A stretch of 64,000 nt of DNA. It comes from Helicobacter pametensis ATCC 51478. Its GTDB lineage: Bacteria; Campylobacterota; Campylobacteria; Campylobacterales; Helicobacteraceae. Both the position numbers and the translations under genes were made by a program. Below the pieces are notes generated by a model. It was not told the DNA's origin. It saw nothing but the letters and a program-made list of their open reading frames with translations, and ran no database searches. The DNA lies in the NCBI RefSeq assembly GCF_000518225.1, contig NZ_JADE01000010.1:1-64000 (forward strand). Direction: 5' to 3'. The stretch's first letter is position 1. Each line of letters begins with the position of its first letter. Shown here piece by piece: positions 16,291 to 24,215 of this stretch.

Positions 16291-16665
16291 ATGAATATTA
16301 GAATCTACTATGAAGACACTGATTGTGGGGGGATTGTTTATCATGCTAATTATTTGAAATTTTGTGAGCGTGCAAGGAGCGAGGTGTTTTTCAAGCAAAA
16401 TCAATCCCCACAGAGCTTAGAGGGGGGATTTGTGGTGAGATCTATGCATGCTAATTTTCACAAAAGTGCATTTTTGGGTGATTTGATCCATGTGAAAACA
16501 AAAGTGCTTGAGATCAAAAAAGTTTCTTTACTACTCCATCAAGAAGTTTTCAGAGATGATGAACTGCTCTTTGAGATGGAGGTTAAGCTTGGGTTTGTTG
16601 ATTTTAAGAAAGGGAAGCCTAGTGCAATCCCAGAAAAAATAATGGAGGTTTTATGCAAGTTATAG
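16291..16665 (+). CDS. ybgC: YbgC-type acyl-CoA thioesterase
   Basis: Hot-dog fold 4-hydroxybenzoyl-CoA thioesterase family; hydrolyses acyl-CoA thioesters, and YbgC in other bacteria is linked to the Tol-Pal system and phospholipid metabolism. Family signature YEDTDCGGIVYHANYLKFCERAR is present with the catalytic Asp. I choose ATG 16291 (MNIRIYYED) over the in-frame 16195 start, because the protein then begins directly with the first strand and the extra 32 residues look unlike the family. Overlaps the DUF493 gene by 13 bases, as in H. pylori HP0496-HP0495. Confidence 0.9.
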   Translation: MNIRIYYEDTDCGGIVYHANYLKFCERARSEVFFKQNQSPQSLEGGFVVRSMHANFHKSAFLGDLIHVKTKVLEIKKVSLLLHQEVFRDDELLFEMEVKLGFVDFKKGKPSAIPEKIMEVLCKL

Positions 16666-16910
16666 AAGGAAAGCCAAAGATTGATTATCCCACAAAGTGG
16701 GAATATCGTGTCATCGGTGAAAATAGAGAAGTGCTCAAAGAGATCATCGCACGCATGATCCAAAAAGATTTTGAGTGGAGAGATGGGCAGAGCTCTAGTG
16801 GGGGGCGCTTTGTTTGTGTTGTTGTGAGTGTGGAGGTGGAGAATCAAGAAGAGCGCGATCAGATTTTTGTTGCCCTCAAAGATCAAGATGAAGTCAGGAT
16901 GGTGCTATAA
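16653..16910 (+). CDS. DUF493 / YbeD-like protein
   Basis: 85 residues. Matches the DUF493 family: IDYPTKWEYRVIGEN at the N-terminus and GQSSSGGRFVCVVVSVEVENQ in the centre, with a ferredoxin-like alpha/beta fold expected. Role unknown; in E. coli YbeD sits by lipoate genes, in Helicobacter beside ybgC. Start ATG lies inside the end of ybgC, so translation is probably coupled. mqnA follows after 5 bases. Confidence 0.88.
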   Translation: MQVIEGKPKIDYPTKWEYRVIGENREVLKEIIARMIQKDFEWRDGQSSSGGRFVCVVVSVEVENQEERDQIFVALKDQDEVRMVL

Positions 16911-16915
16911 AACTG

Positions 16916-17629
16916 ATGCGACTAGGCAAGATTGATTATTTGAATTTGCTTCCTTTTGATGTGTTTATCAAAAGATTTCCTTTGAGTTGGCAAAGCAAGG
17001 CGATTCTTGCGCATAGGAAGTCCTATCCTGCCAAACTCAATCGCGATTTTTTGTTTGCGCGCTTAGATGGTGGGTTTCTCTCATCGATTATGGCTTATGG
17101 CAAGAGGGGGATGAGACTGCCTTGTGGAATCATCTCACATGGAGAGGTTTGGAGTGTGTTGGCTTTGCCCAAAGAAGCCAAAGGAGATTATCAATCTGCT
17201 TCATCTAATGCACTCATCCAAGTGCTTAGAATCCATGCAGAGGTGCTTATAGGAGATCGTGCATTGATCTATAAGCTCAAAGGGGGAGAAGCGATTGATC
17301 TAGGGAAGCGTTGGCTAGAGCAAAAACGCCTCCCTTTTGTGTTTGGTCTTTTTTGTGTGTCCAAAAACAAACATGAAGCAAAGCGTATCGCTTCAGCCTT
17401 TGTTCGATCGCGCATCAGAATCCCTTGGTATCTTCTCAAGGATGCCAGTGATTCAAGGGGGATTCATCCCAAAGATGTTTTGAGCTATCTTCAAAAAATC
17501 TCTTATCGACTTGGACCCAAGGAGAAAAGGGGACTTGAAGTTTTTTATCGAGAATTATTGTTTTTAGGGATTAGAAGTCCCAAGCGCTTTGAAAGGAGAA
17601 GAGATGCAATCAGTTCTAAATCACTTTAA
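16916..17629 (+). CDS. mqnA: MqnA-family protein, chorismate dehydratase of the futalosine menaquinone pathway
   Basis: 237 residues. The N-terminus KIDYLNLLPFDVF is the family signature (GxxxYLNxxP), and the two-lobed periplasmic-binding-like fold continues with CGIISHGEVWSVLALPKEA. MqnA removes water from chorismate to give 3-enolpyruvylbenzoate, the first step of menaquinone synthesis by the futalosine route used by Campylobacterota. It is somewhat shorter than typical MqnA, and MqnD belongs to the same superfamily, so the exact step is inferred. The last 26 bases overlap pepD. Confidence 0.8.
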   Translation: MRLGKIDYLNLLPFDVFIKRFPLSWQSKAILAHRKSYPAKLNRDFLFARLDGGFLSSIMAYGKRGMRLPCGIISHGEVWSVLALPKEAKGDYQSASSNALIQVLRIHAEVLIGDRALIYKLKGGEAIDLGKRWLEQKRLPFVFGLFCVSKNKHEAKRIASAFVRSRIRIPWYLLKDASDSRGIHPKDVLSYLQKISYRLGPKEKRGLEVFYRELLFLGIRSPKRFERRRDAISSKSL

Positions 17630-18890
17630 AACAATCGCAGCGATTCCGCATTGTAGTTTTGAGGCTCAAAAATTGAGAGATTATCTAGTCGAGTTTGCCA
17701 GAAGCTGTGGAGCACAGGTGAGCGTGGATGAAGTGGGCAATGTATATGCCTACAAAGGGGAGCCTAAAATCTGTCTTCAAAGTCACTATGATATGGTGTG
17801 TATGGGTGAGGCTCCAAAGATTGAGCTTATCGAAGAAGAGGGATATCTTAGGGCACGAAATTCTTCTTTGGGTGCTGATAATGGAATCGGTGTGGCGATT
17901 ATGATGGAGGCATTAAGAGAATTTGATCATCTTGAGTGTCTTTGGACAAGTGATGAGGAAGTGGGATTGATCGGGGCAAATGGTCTTGCTCATCAAATCA
18001 AATCCAAAAAAATGCTCAATCTTGATCATGAAAATGATAATGAAGTGACGATTGGTTGTGCTGGGGGAGTGGATATTTTTGCGCGTTCTTTGAGTGAGGT
18101 TGAAATGGTAGAGGGGGAGATTTATGAGCTAGAGACATGTGGATTTAAAGGGGGGCATTCTGGTGTGGATATTGTGACCAATTCTACAAATGCCATTAAG
18201 ACTTTGGCGTTGTTTATCGCACAAAATGAGGGCAAGATCATTGAGTTTGAAGGAGGAGAGAGGATCAATTCCATCCCCAAATATGCCAAGGCTAGAGTGA
18301 TTTTCCTCAAAGCTCCTCAAGAAATGGAGCAGATCAAATGCGTCTTTTTGGGGAGAGGGAGTGTTCAGATCCCTCTAAAGAGTGAGCAGTTTTTGAAAAT
18401 GATTCTGTGTTTTGCTCATGGACTTAGAAGTTTCAATCCTGCCCTAAATATCGCTCAAACCAGCATCAATCTTGCTATTGCAAGGCTCAAAGACAAAGAG
18501 ATCGCAATTGATTTATTTGCGCGCTCCAATGATTCTAGAGAATTGCAAGAGATTTGCTTTGAGAGTAAAGAATATTTCAAGGCATTTGGATGTGAGGTGA
18601 GAGAGGAGAATTTCTATCTGCCTTGGGAGATTAGAGAGAGTGCATTTTCACAAGAGGTGCTTGGTGTGATGCAGCACCATAATCCCCATGCAAAATATTA
18701 TGCAATCCATGCTGGACTTGAGTGTGGGATCATTGGAGCTAAGTTTGAGGGGCTAGAGTGTTGCTCGATTGGTCCAAATATTTATCATCCTCACTCTACA
18801 GATGAGCGATGTGAGATTGAATCAATCAAAAAAATTGCAAATGTAGTTTTTGAGATTGTGGGGAAAAATCAATCATTTCAAGATTTTTGA
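17604..18890 (+). CDS. pepD: PepD-like aminoacyl-histidine dipeptidase (M20 family)
   Basis: Cytosolic metallopeptidase cleaving Xaa-His dipeptides. M20 metal-ligand motifs are visible: QSHYDMVCMG, GADNGIGVA with the bridging Asp, DEEVGLIGANGL with the catalytic Glu pair, LDHENDNEVTIGCAGG, and a C-terminal HAGLECG. I choose ATG 17604 (MQSVLNHF), which has GAAAGGAG at good spacing; the longer TTG 17589 start is less likely. It overlaps the end of mqnA by 26 bases, so the ybgC-DUF493-mqnA-pepD run is one operon. Confidence 0.92.
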   Translation: MQSVLNHFKTIAAIPHCSFEAQKLRDYLVEFARSCGAQVSVDEVGNVYAYKGEPKICLQSHYDMVCMGEAPKIELIEEEGYLRARNSSLGADNGIGVAIMMEALREFDHLECLWTSDEEVGLIGANGLAHQIKSKKMLNLDHENDNEVTIGCAGGVDIFARSLSEVEMVEGEIYELETCGFKGGHSGVDIVTNSTNAIKTLALFIAQNEGKIIEFEGGERINSIPKYAKARVIFLKAPQEMEQIKCVFLGRGSVQIPLKSEQFLKMILCFAHGLRSFNPALNIAQTSINLAIARLKDKEIAIDLFARSNDSRELQEICFESKEYFKAFGCEVREENFYLPWEIRESAFSQEVLGVMQHHNPHAKYYAIHAGLECGIIGAKFEGLECCSIGPNIYHPHSTDERCEIESIKKIANVVFEIVGKNQSFQDF

Positions 18891-19043
18891 AAGTATGAGT
18901 TGGATAGTACTTTGAAATTTCCAAGATTCAAAATCTTTGGAGAGTAGTGTGACTTGGAGGAGATTTCTCTTGTGAGATTTGATGAATGAAATTTGATTTA
19001 ATTGATGGAATCAATGTCTTTGGAGATCAATGGTGACAAGAGT

Positions 19044-20216
19044 TTATTTGGTGTGAATCTTCTCTAGCCACTCATTGAGTGTTTTTTCAAATCCCTTTGA
19101 GGTTTTTTGGACAAATTGAAGGGGTGAGGAGAGATAGTTTTGCTCCACCCATCCTCCAAAATCATGGGGATAGAGATAGTCCTTGGAGTTTGGAAGGATA
19201 TTGGAGGGGATTGGAGAGGTGGGATTGGATCGCACATATTCAAGAGCTTGATTGATGGCTTTATAGGCTGTGTTGCTTTTGGGGCTTGAGGCAAGATAGA
19301 TCACACATTGAGAGAGGATGATCCTAGCTTCTGGATAGCCGATTTTGCTCACTGCTGTGAGGGTGCTTGTAGCGATATTTAGGGCATTGGGATTAGCATT
19401 GCCGATGTCTTCACTAGCACTAATGACTAGGCGTCTTGCGATAAATTCAGCACTCTCTTGAGCCTCTATCAATCTAGCCAAATAATAAATGCTCGCATCC
19501 ACATCACTTCCCCTGATGGATTTAATAAGCGCACTTGCTAGGTTGTAATGTGTGTCATCCTCGCTTGTCCCCTCGCTCAAAGAATGAGGACGAAGAGATT
19601 TGAGAGTTTCAAGCGTGATGGGAGAGGAGAGTGAGGCAAGATCCAAGAGATTGAGCATCGCTCTTGCATCTCCATTGCTTGAGGCAATGAGATAGGATCT
19701 GACTTCATCTGAGAGGGGGGTAGAGATCATAGAGGAGGCTTTATCCAAAAGGGATTCTAAGGCTTTAGAATCAAGAGGTAAAAACTCAAAGAGAAAGGCT
19801 CTGGAGCGGATGGCATTGGTCAGTGTGTAGAAAGGATTGAGTGTGGAAGAGCCGATGATATAGGCTTGATTTTCTTCCATAATAGGGAGCAAAGATTCTT
19901 GTTGGGTCTTGCTTAGGCGATGGATTTCATCGATAAAAATAATGGGTTTGAGCAAAGATTGGGGATGGATGATTTTGCGTAATTCTTCAAGCTTGAAATG
20001 TGTGGCATTGAACTCAAAAAAATCACATCCCATACTTGAAGCTAAGATTCTAGAAAGACTTGTTTTTCCACTCCCTGGGGGACCGTAGAAGATGCAATGA
20101 GGCAGAGTATTTTGCTTGAAGGCTTGATAGAGTGGGGTATTTGCACCGATGATGTGGGATTGCCCGAAGAAATCCTCAAGTTTTTGAGGACGAAGAAGAG
20201 AGGAGAGATGCTTCAT
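19044..20216 (-). CDS. rarA: Replication-associated recombination protein RarA (MgsA), AAA+ ATPase
   Basis: 390 residues, related to clamp loaders. Walker A GPPGSGKT (45-52), Walker B IIFIDEIHRL, then a C-terminal helical tetramerisation domain (SEDIGNANPNALNIA, NPTSPIPSNILPNSKDYLYPHDFGGW). It acts at stalled replication forks. Last gene of cbpA-hspR-rarA; the same order occurs in H. pylori (HP1024-HP1026). Start overlaps hspR by 4 bases. The 153 bases to pepD hold only weak inverted repeats (18921-18940, 19001-19015). Confidence 0.94.
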   Translation of the reverse strand: MKHLSSLLRPQKLEDFFGQSHIIGANTPLYQAFKQNTLPHCIFYGPPGSGKTSLSRILASSMGCDFFEFNATHFKLEELRKIIHPQSLLKPIIFIDEIHRLSKTQQESLLPIMEENQAYIIGSSTLNPFYTLTNAIRSRAFLFEFLPLDSKALESLLDKASSMISTPLSDEVRSYLIASSNGDARAMLNLLDLASLSSPITLETLKSLRPHSLSEGTSEDDTHYNLASALIKSIRGSDVDASIYYLARLIEAQESAEFIARRLVISASEDIGNANPNALNIATSTLTAVSKIGYPEARIILSQCVIYLASSPKSNTAYKAINQALEYVRSNPTSPIPSNILPNSKDYLYPHDFGGWVEQNYLSSPLQFVQKTSKGFEKTLNEWLEKIHTK

Positions 20217-20557
20217 TTTTTGAGAATGATTTCATAAGAGCTTTTTTTGATTGCTACAGATTTGGGTTTGGGGGATTGAGCGCGCAACTCTTCCATCAGC
20301 TCATCCATTTCATCTAATCTTTCTTTGAGTCTTAGAATGATATCTACTCCTGCTAGATTGACCCCCATATCGCGTGTGAGGCGCAAAATCGTCTTGATCT
20401 TATCGATGTCTCTTTGAGAATAAAGTCTCATCTTTCCATCTGTGCGTCCAGGCTGGATCAATCCTTCTTTTTCATATTGTCTGAGTGTTTGAGGATGGAT
20501 TTCTAGAATCTTGGCAACGACGCTGATTAGATATACGGGTTCATCATAGCTATACAT
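20213..20557 (-). CDS. hspR: HspR, MerR-family heat-shock repressor
   Basis: 114 residues. The N-terminal MerR-type helix-turn-helix (YLISVVAKILEIHPQTLRQYEKEGLIQPGRTDGKMRLYSQRDI) is followed by a coiled-coil dimerisation part (DIILRLKERLDEMDELMEEL). HspR represses chaperone operons and in H. pylori controls its own cbpA-hspR-rarA operon. Abuts cbpA (one-base overlap). I could not find a clear HAIR operator (CTTGAGT-N7-ACTCAAG) before cbpA, though another inverted repeat is there. Confidence 0.93.
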   Translation of the reverse strand: MYSYDEPVYLISVVAKILEIHPQTLRQYEKEGLIQPGRTDGKMRLYSQRDIDKIKTILRLTRDMGVNLAGVDIILRLKERLDEMDELMEELRAQSPKPKSVAIKKSSYEIILKK

Positions 20558-21432
20558 TAGAGCTCCTTTTGAAGTAGGTCTTTGAGTTCTTGACTGAGTG
20601 TATCGATGGAGGGGAGGATCACATTGGCTTTGAGATAGAGATCACCTTTTGTTGCATTTTTGCGATTGATGGCTCCTAGCTCTTTGAGGCGGAATTTTTG
20701 ACCATTTTTCACTCCTTGAGGGATTTTGAGTGTGACATTTTTGTGAGGGGTTTCAACTTCGATACTTCCTCCAAAGAGGGCAAGCTTGAGAGAGATATCT
20801 ATGGTTTTGATGAGATCATTTCCTTCTCTAGTATATTCATCACTTGAAGCGACGCGAACCTTGAGGAGAAGATCCCCACTCAATCCTCCTTGAGAGTAAC
20901 CTTTGCCTTTGAGACGGATTGTCTCTCCATCTTGAATCCCTGCTGGGATCTTGATATCAAATCCTCCATTTTTGCTGTAATGATACTTTCCTCCAAGGAT
21001 AGCGATCAAAAAAGGGATGGTGATTGCATCTTGTATATCAAGATTTGGGGTGCCAAATCCTCCACCAAATCCATTGCCAAACCCGCCAAATCCAAATCCC
21101 CCGCCAGTGCTCCTTGAGCTAAACCCTCCACCATTGCCAAAGATTTGAGAGAGAATATCATCAAGATTCATTCCTCCCCCTGCACCGCGTGCAAAATCAC
21201 TGAAATTCTGTCCTCCAAACATACCATCACCAAATTGATCATATTGTGCTTTTTTTTGAGGGTCGCTTAAGATTTCATAGGCGGCGGTGATTTCTTTGAA
21301 TTTCTCTTCTGCTCCTGCTTCTTTGTTGATATCAGGATGGTATTTGCGTGCAAGCTTGCGATAGGATTTTTTGATCTCTTCCATGCTTGCATTTTCGCTG
21401 ACTTCTAGTGTCTGATAAAGACTTTTTGCCAT
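20557..21432 (-). CDS. cbpA: CbpA, DnaJ-type co-chaperone (type B, no zinc finger)
   Basis: 291 residues. J domain at 1-70 with the HPD motif ([12 protein letters not shown]), then a Gly/Phe-rich linker ([22 protein letters not shown]), then two beta-sandwich substrate-binding domains ([30 protein letters not shown]). The four CxxCxGxG zinc motifs of DnaJ are absent, so this is a CbpA-type J protein that stimulates DnaK. First gene of the operon; AAAGGAG precedes the ATG. Confidence 0.94.
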   Translation of the reverse strand: MAKSLYQTLEVSENASMEEIKKSYRKLARKYHPDINKEAGAEEKFKEITAAYEILSDPQKKAQYDQFGDGMFGGQNFSDFARGAGGGMNLDDILSQIFGNGGGFSSRSTGGGFGFGGFGNGFGGGFGTPNLDIQDAITIPFLIAILGGKYHYSKNGGFDIKIPAGIQDGETIRLKGKGYSQGGLSGDLLLKVRVASSDEYTREGNDLIKTIDISLKLALFGGSIEVETPHKNVTLKIPQGVKNGQKFRLKELGAINRKNATKGDLYLKANVILPSIDTLSQELKDLLQKEL

Positions 21433-21480
21433 TCAAACTCCTTTGTATTGCACCTATATTGTTATGAGAATTATTAGAGA

Positions 21481-21510
21481 AAAGTTTAGTGAATTTTATA
21501 ATAAAACTTT
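21481..21510. promoter_or_regulatory. Inverted repeat in the cbpA / autotransporter divergent region
   Basis: Perfect 7-base arms AAAGTTT (21481-21487) and AAACTTT (21504-21510) with a 16-base AT-rich spacer that itself could hold a minus-strand -10 (TATAAA/TAAAAT). The position, about 50 bases before cbpA, suits an operator. It is not the standard HspR HAIR sequence. Confidence 0.35.
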
Positions 21511-21629
21511 AGCCCATATCAATCAACATTGAAAAAGATGAGAGTTTATAGAGGGTTTTGTGCAAGAAAATCTATTATTTCACTATGATTCTCTATTTTT
21601 TGCTCAAGATGGGCTAGAAGTTAGGAGAA

Positions 21630-24206
21630 ATGATGAAAACAATAAGTCTTGCTGTGTTGTCTTGCGTGGCTGGGGTGTCTTGTGCTGTGGCTAGTGGGGT
21701 GGATATTTATAACTTCGTTCATGGTTTGAAGAATCAAAACAATGATAGTACTGGAGAGTTTTACCTTCATAAAATGACAACTTACCAATGGGGATTCACA
21801 AAAGAATTTACCCAGAGCTATCAAAATGGGATATTGATTTTTGGTAACTCATCTCAGACAAGTGGAGATGGACGAGTGTGGTTTGGACAAGATGGTTATG
21901 TTGGATATATCACTGCAAATTTTAAAGCCAAAGAGATCTATCTCACTGGAACCTTGGGTGCGGGGAACAATATTCGAACAGGAGGAGGTGCGACGCTCAA
22001 CTTTACTTCTAGCACAAATGCAAACTTACAAGATTGGAATCTTGAGCTTATGAAGGCTGGGACACAAAAATCTCACTTTTCTTTGACTGCGCAAGCAATC
22101 AAAGCTAAAAATATCTCAATCAAAAATGAGACAGGGGGAGATGTCACCTTCAAGGCAGATTCTTTTGATTTTCATGCCAAGAGTATCTCAAGTCACGGTG
22201 GAAAGGTGGCATTTGAAGGAAAATCTGAAGGAACTGGTCAGATTGTCATTAATTCTCTTTCTTTCTCTGGAGGGACACTAGATTTAACCAAAACTCAAGC
22301 TCATACAAAAATCAGCAATATCACAACAAGCAATACAAACTTCCAATCTCAAGGTATGAATGGGACATTGACTTGGGGAAGCTTTAAGAATGCAAACAAT
22401 CAGGACATCCAAGGAAGCTATGAATATCAAAACAACTCTTTGACTTTGGGGGGATTGCTCAAACCTACCAATACACTAGAGCTCAAAGCTCAAGAAGTCA
22501 ATGCCACCCAAGCAAGGATTGAACTAGATGGGAGTGCAAAAACACTGAGTGCCGCTGGCAGTGTCCGCCTTGGAGATTTAAGACTTAATAATGGAAGCAA
22601 AGCAACTTTTGAGAAGCTTACATTGGATCGAAGAGGCAGCATTACTTTGCAAAATAAAAGCTCTCTGACTGCCAAAAATCTTGAAATATATGGGGAGATC
22701 CGATTGCTCTCTAGTGATATGGATCATACCCCTATTACCATCGAGGGGAAGACAGAGATTTTTGTAGGAGATCGCAAAAGAAATAATCCAATCTTTGGCA
22801 TTTATAATATTGATCAAATCAAAGGGCTTAGAAGCGGACAAAATTACACTCTTTTGACCTCTAGTGGAGGGATCACTTCTCCTGATCTTGGTGGAAAAAA
22901 TCTTTTGGACTTTGTTGGATTCTATGAAAAAGAAGGTGGCGCGAGATTTGATAATACTTATAGTTTTGATTATAAAGGTTTGACTTTTACAAAGACACTT
23001 TCTTCTAATACTCTGGGATTTAGGGTGGATGTTTCAAACAATCCAGCCAATCCCTATGCGACAAATCGGGTTGAATATTGGCTATATCATCGAGGAGGAC
23101 AAGATCTAGTCAATCGTGTCAATGCTTTGGGAGAGGGGATGATGGATCTTTTCCAAGATTTGATGATGACTAGAAATGGAGATGTTTGGACCAATGGTGT
23201 GATCATGGGACATGATGAGACTCATCTTGTTGAAGTTGGTCAAAATATTCAAGATCTCATCAAGCAGACCCAGTCATTGCAAAGAAAAGCAAATGATCTA
23301 GATTTGCTCCATTTTGCCCTCAAAACACAAAAAGAAAATCGTTTGGCCAAACTCACTCTTGGACAAAATACACAACTACAAAGAGAAGAAAAGTATACAA
23401 ATTTGTGGGGGTCAGGGATTGCTGCTGTGCGATCTTTTGAGGTCAATCAAGGATCGCTCTATGGAGCAAGTATTGGTTATGATGAGGTCATGAAGCAAGC
23501 AATTTTGGGAGGATTTGTAGCTTATGGCTATGGATCTTATAGGGGAGGATTATTGAATGGACATGGACACAATGCGGGTGTGGGGCTTTATGGAAGAATT
23601 TTTGCAGGTAGAAGTGAGATTGATTTTGAAGTTAATGGGATGATGGGATGGAATCAGGAGAGCATTATGGGGGATGAAGAGGTCACACAGCAACTCTCTC
23701 AGCAATACCACTACAATGCTAGAAGTGCAAATGTCAATCTTGATTATGGATATGCCTTTGGCTTTTGGAGAGAACAACTTGCAATCAAACCTCTTGTGTC
23801 GGTCAATTATGCCTATTTGACAAGTTCAAAAATTGATGGTGAGGCTATTTGGTCACAAAATCAGGATTTATCCCTCTTGATGGGTGAGGATAGTCGCCAT
23901 ATTGTGAGTGCAAATTTGGGACTTGAGACGCGTTTGACAACAGGAAAGAATACTTATTGGTGGCTTTTGTTTGAGGCTTATCAAGATGTGTATTCTTGGG
24001 CTCCACAGACAAGTCAGATGCGCTTTGCTGGAGCCAATGTTCTAGGAGCAAAGGACATTGATTCTAAAGATTTGAATTTCGCATTGAGCTTGGGTGGAGA
24101 GATTAGACTTTTTGAGCGAGCATTTGTGAATTTTAGTGTGGGTTCAGAGCTTGGAGCGATTGAGAGAAAATTGGCTGGAAATCTTGGAGTGGAGTATAGT
24201 TTCTAG
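21630..24206 (+). CDS. Autotransporter with C-terminal beta-barrel
   Basis: 858 residues. Signal peptide MMKTISLAVLSCVAGVSCAVA; a passenger of Gly/Asn/Thr-rich beta-type sequence with many short imperfect repeats (LTTKNISIKNETGG-like); a linker helix (QTQSLQRKANDLDLLHF); and a barrel of about 270 residues (NLWGSGIAAVRSF to the final VEYSF) ending with aromatic Phe, as type V secretion barrels do. It resembles VacA-like Helicobacter autotransporters in the barrel but carries no recognised enzymatic domain. AGGAGA precedes the ATG and TATGAT at 21584-21589 is a possible -10. Unlike the protein at 1-2199 it has no homopolymer switch. Confidence 0.88.
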   Translation: MMKTISLAVLSCVAGVSCAVASGVDIYNFVHGLKNQNNDSTGEFYLHKMTTYQWGFTKEFTQSYQNGILIFGNSSQTSGDGRVWFGQDGYVGYITANFKAKEIYLTGTLGAGNNIRTGGGATLNFTSSTNANLQDWNLELMKAGTQKSHFSLTAQAIKAKNISIKNETGGDVTFKADSFDFHAKSISSHGGKVAFEGKSEGTGQIVINSLSFSGGTLDLTKTQAHTKISNITTSNTNFQSQGMNGTLTWGSFKNANNQDIQGSYEYQNNSLTLGGLLKPTNTLELKAQEVNATQARIELDGSAKTLSAAGSVRLGDLRLNNGSKATFEKLTLDRRGSITLQNKSSLTAKNLEIYGEIRLLSSDMDHTPITIEGKTEIFVGDRKRNNPIFGIYNIDQIKGLRSGQNYTLLTSSGGITSPDLGGKNLLDFVGFYEKEGGARFDNTYSFDYKGLTFTKTLSSNTLGFRVDVSNNPANPYATNRVEYWLYHRGGQDLVNRVNALGEGMMDLFQDLMMTRNGDVWTNGVIMGHDETHLVEVGQNIQDLIKQTQSLQRKANDLDLLHFALKTQKENRLAKLTLGQNTQLQREEKYTNLWGSGIAAVRSFEVNQGSLYGASIGYDEVMKQAILGGFVAYGYGSYRGGLLNGHGHNAGVGLYGRIFAGRSEIDFEVNGMMGWNQESIMGDEEVTQQLSQQYHYNARSANVNLDYGYAFGFWREQLAIKPLVSVNYAYLTSSKIDGEAIWSQNQDLSLLMGEDSRHIVSANLGLETRLTTGKNTYWWLLFEAYQDVYSWAPQTSQMRFAGANVLGAKDIDSKDLNFALSLGGEIRLFERAFVNFSVGSELGAIERKLAGNLGVEYSF

Positions 24207-24215
24207 AGAAGCGAG

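Noticed and set aside
18921..19015. Weak inverted repeats between pepD and rarA as terminators
   Set aside because: Arms are bulged or only 6 bases, and no T run follows; they could be chance in AT-rich DNA.
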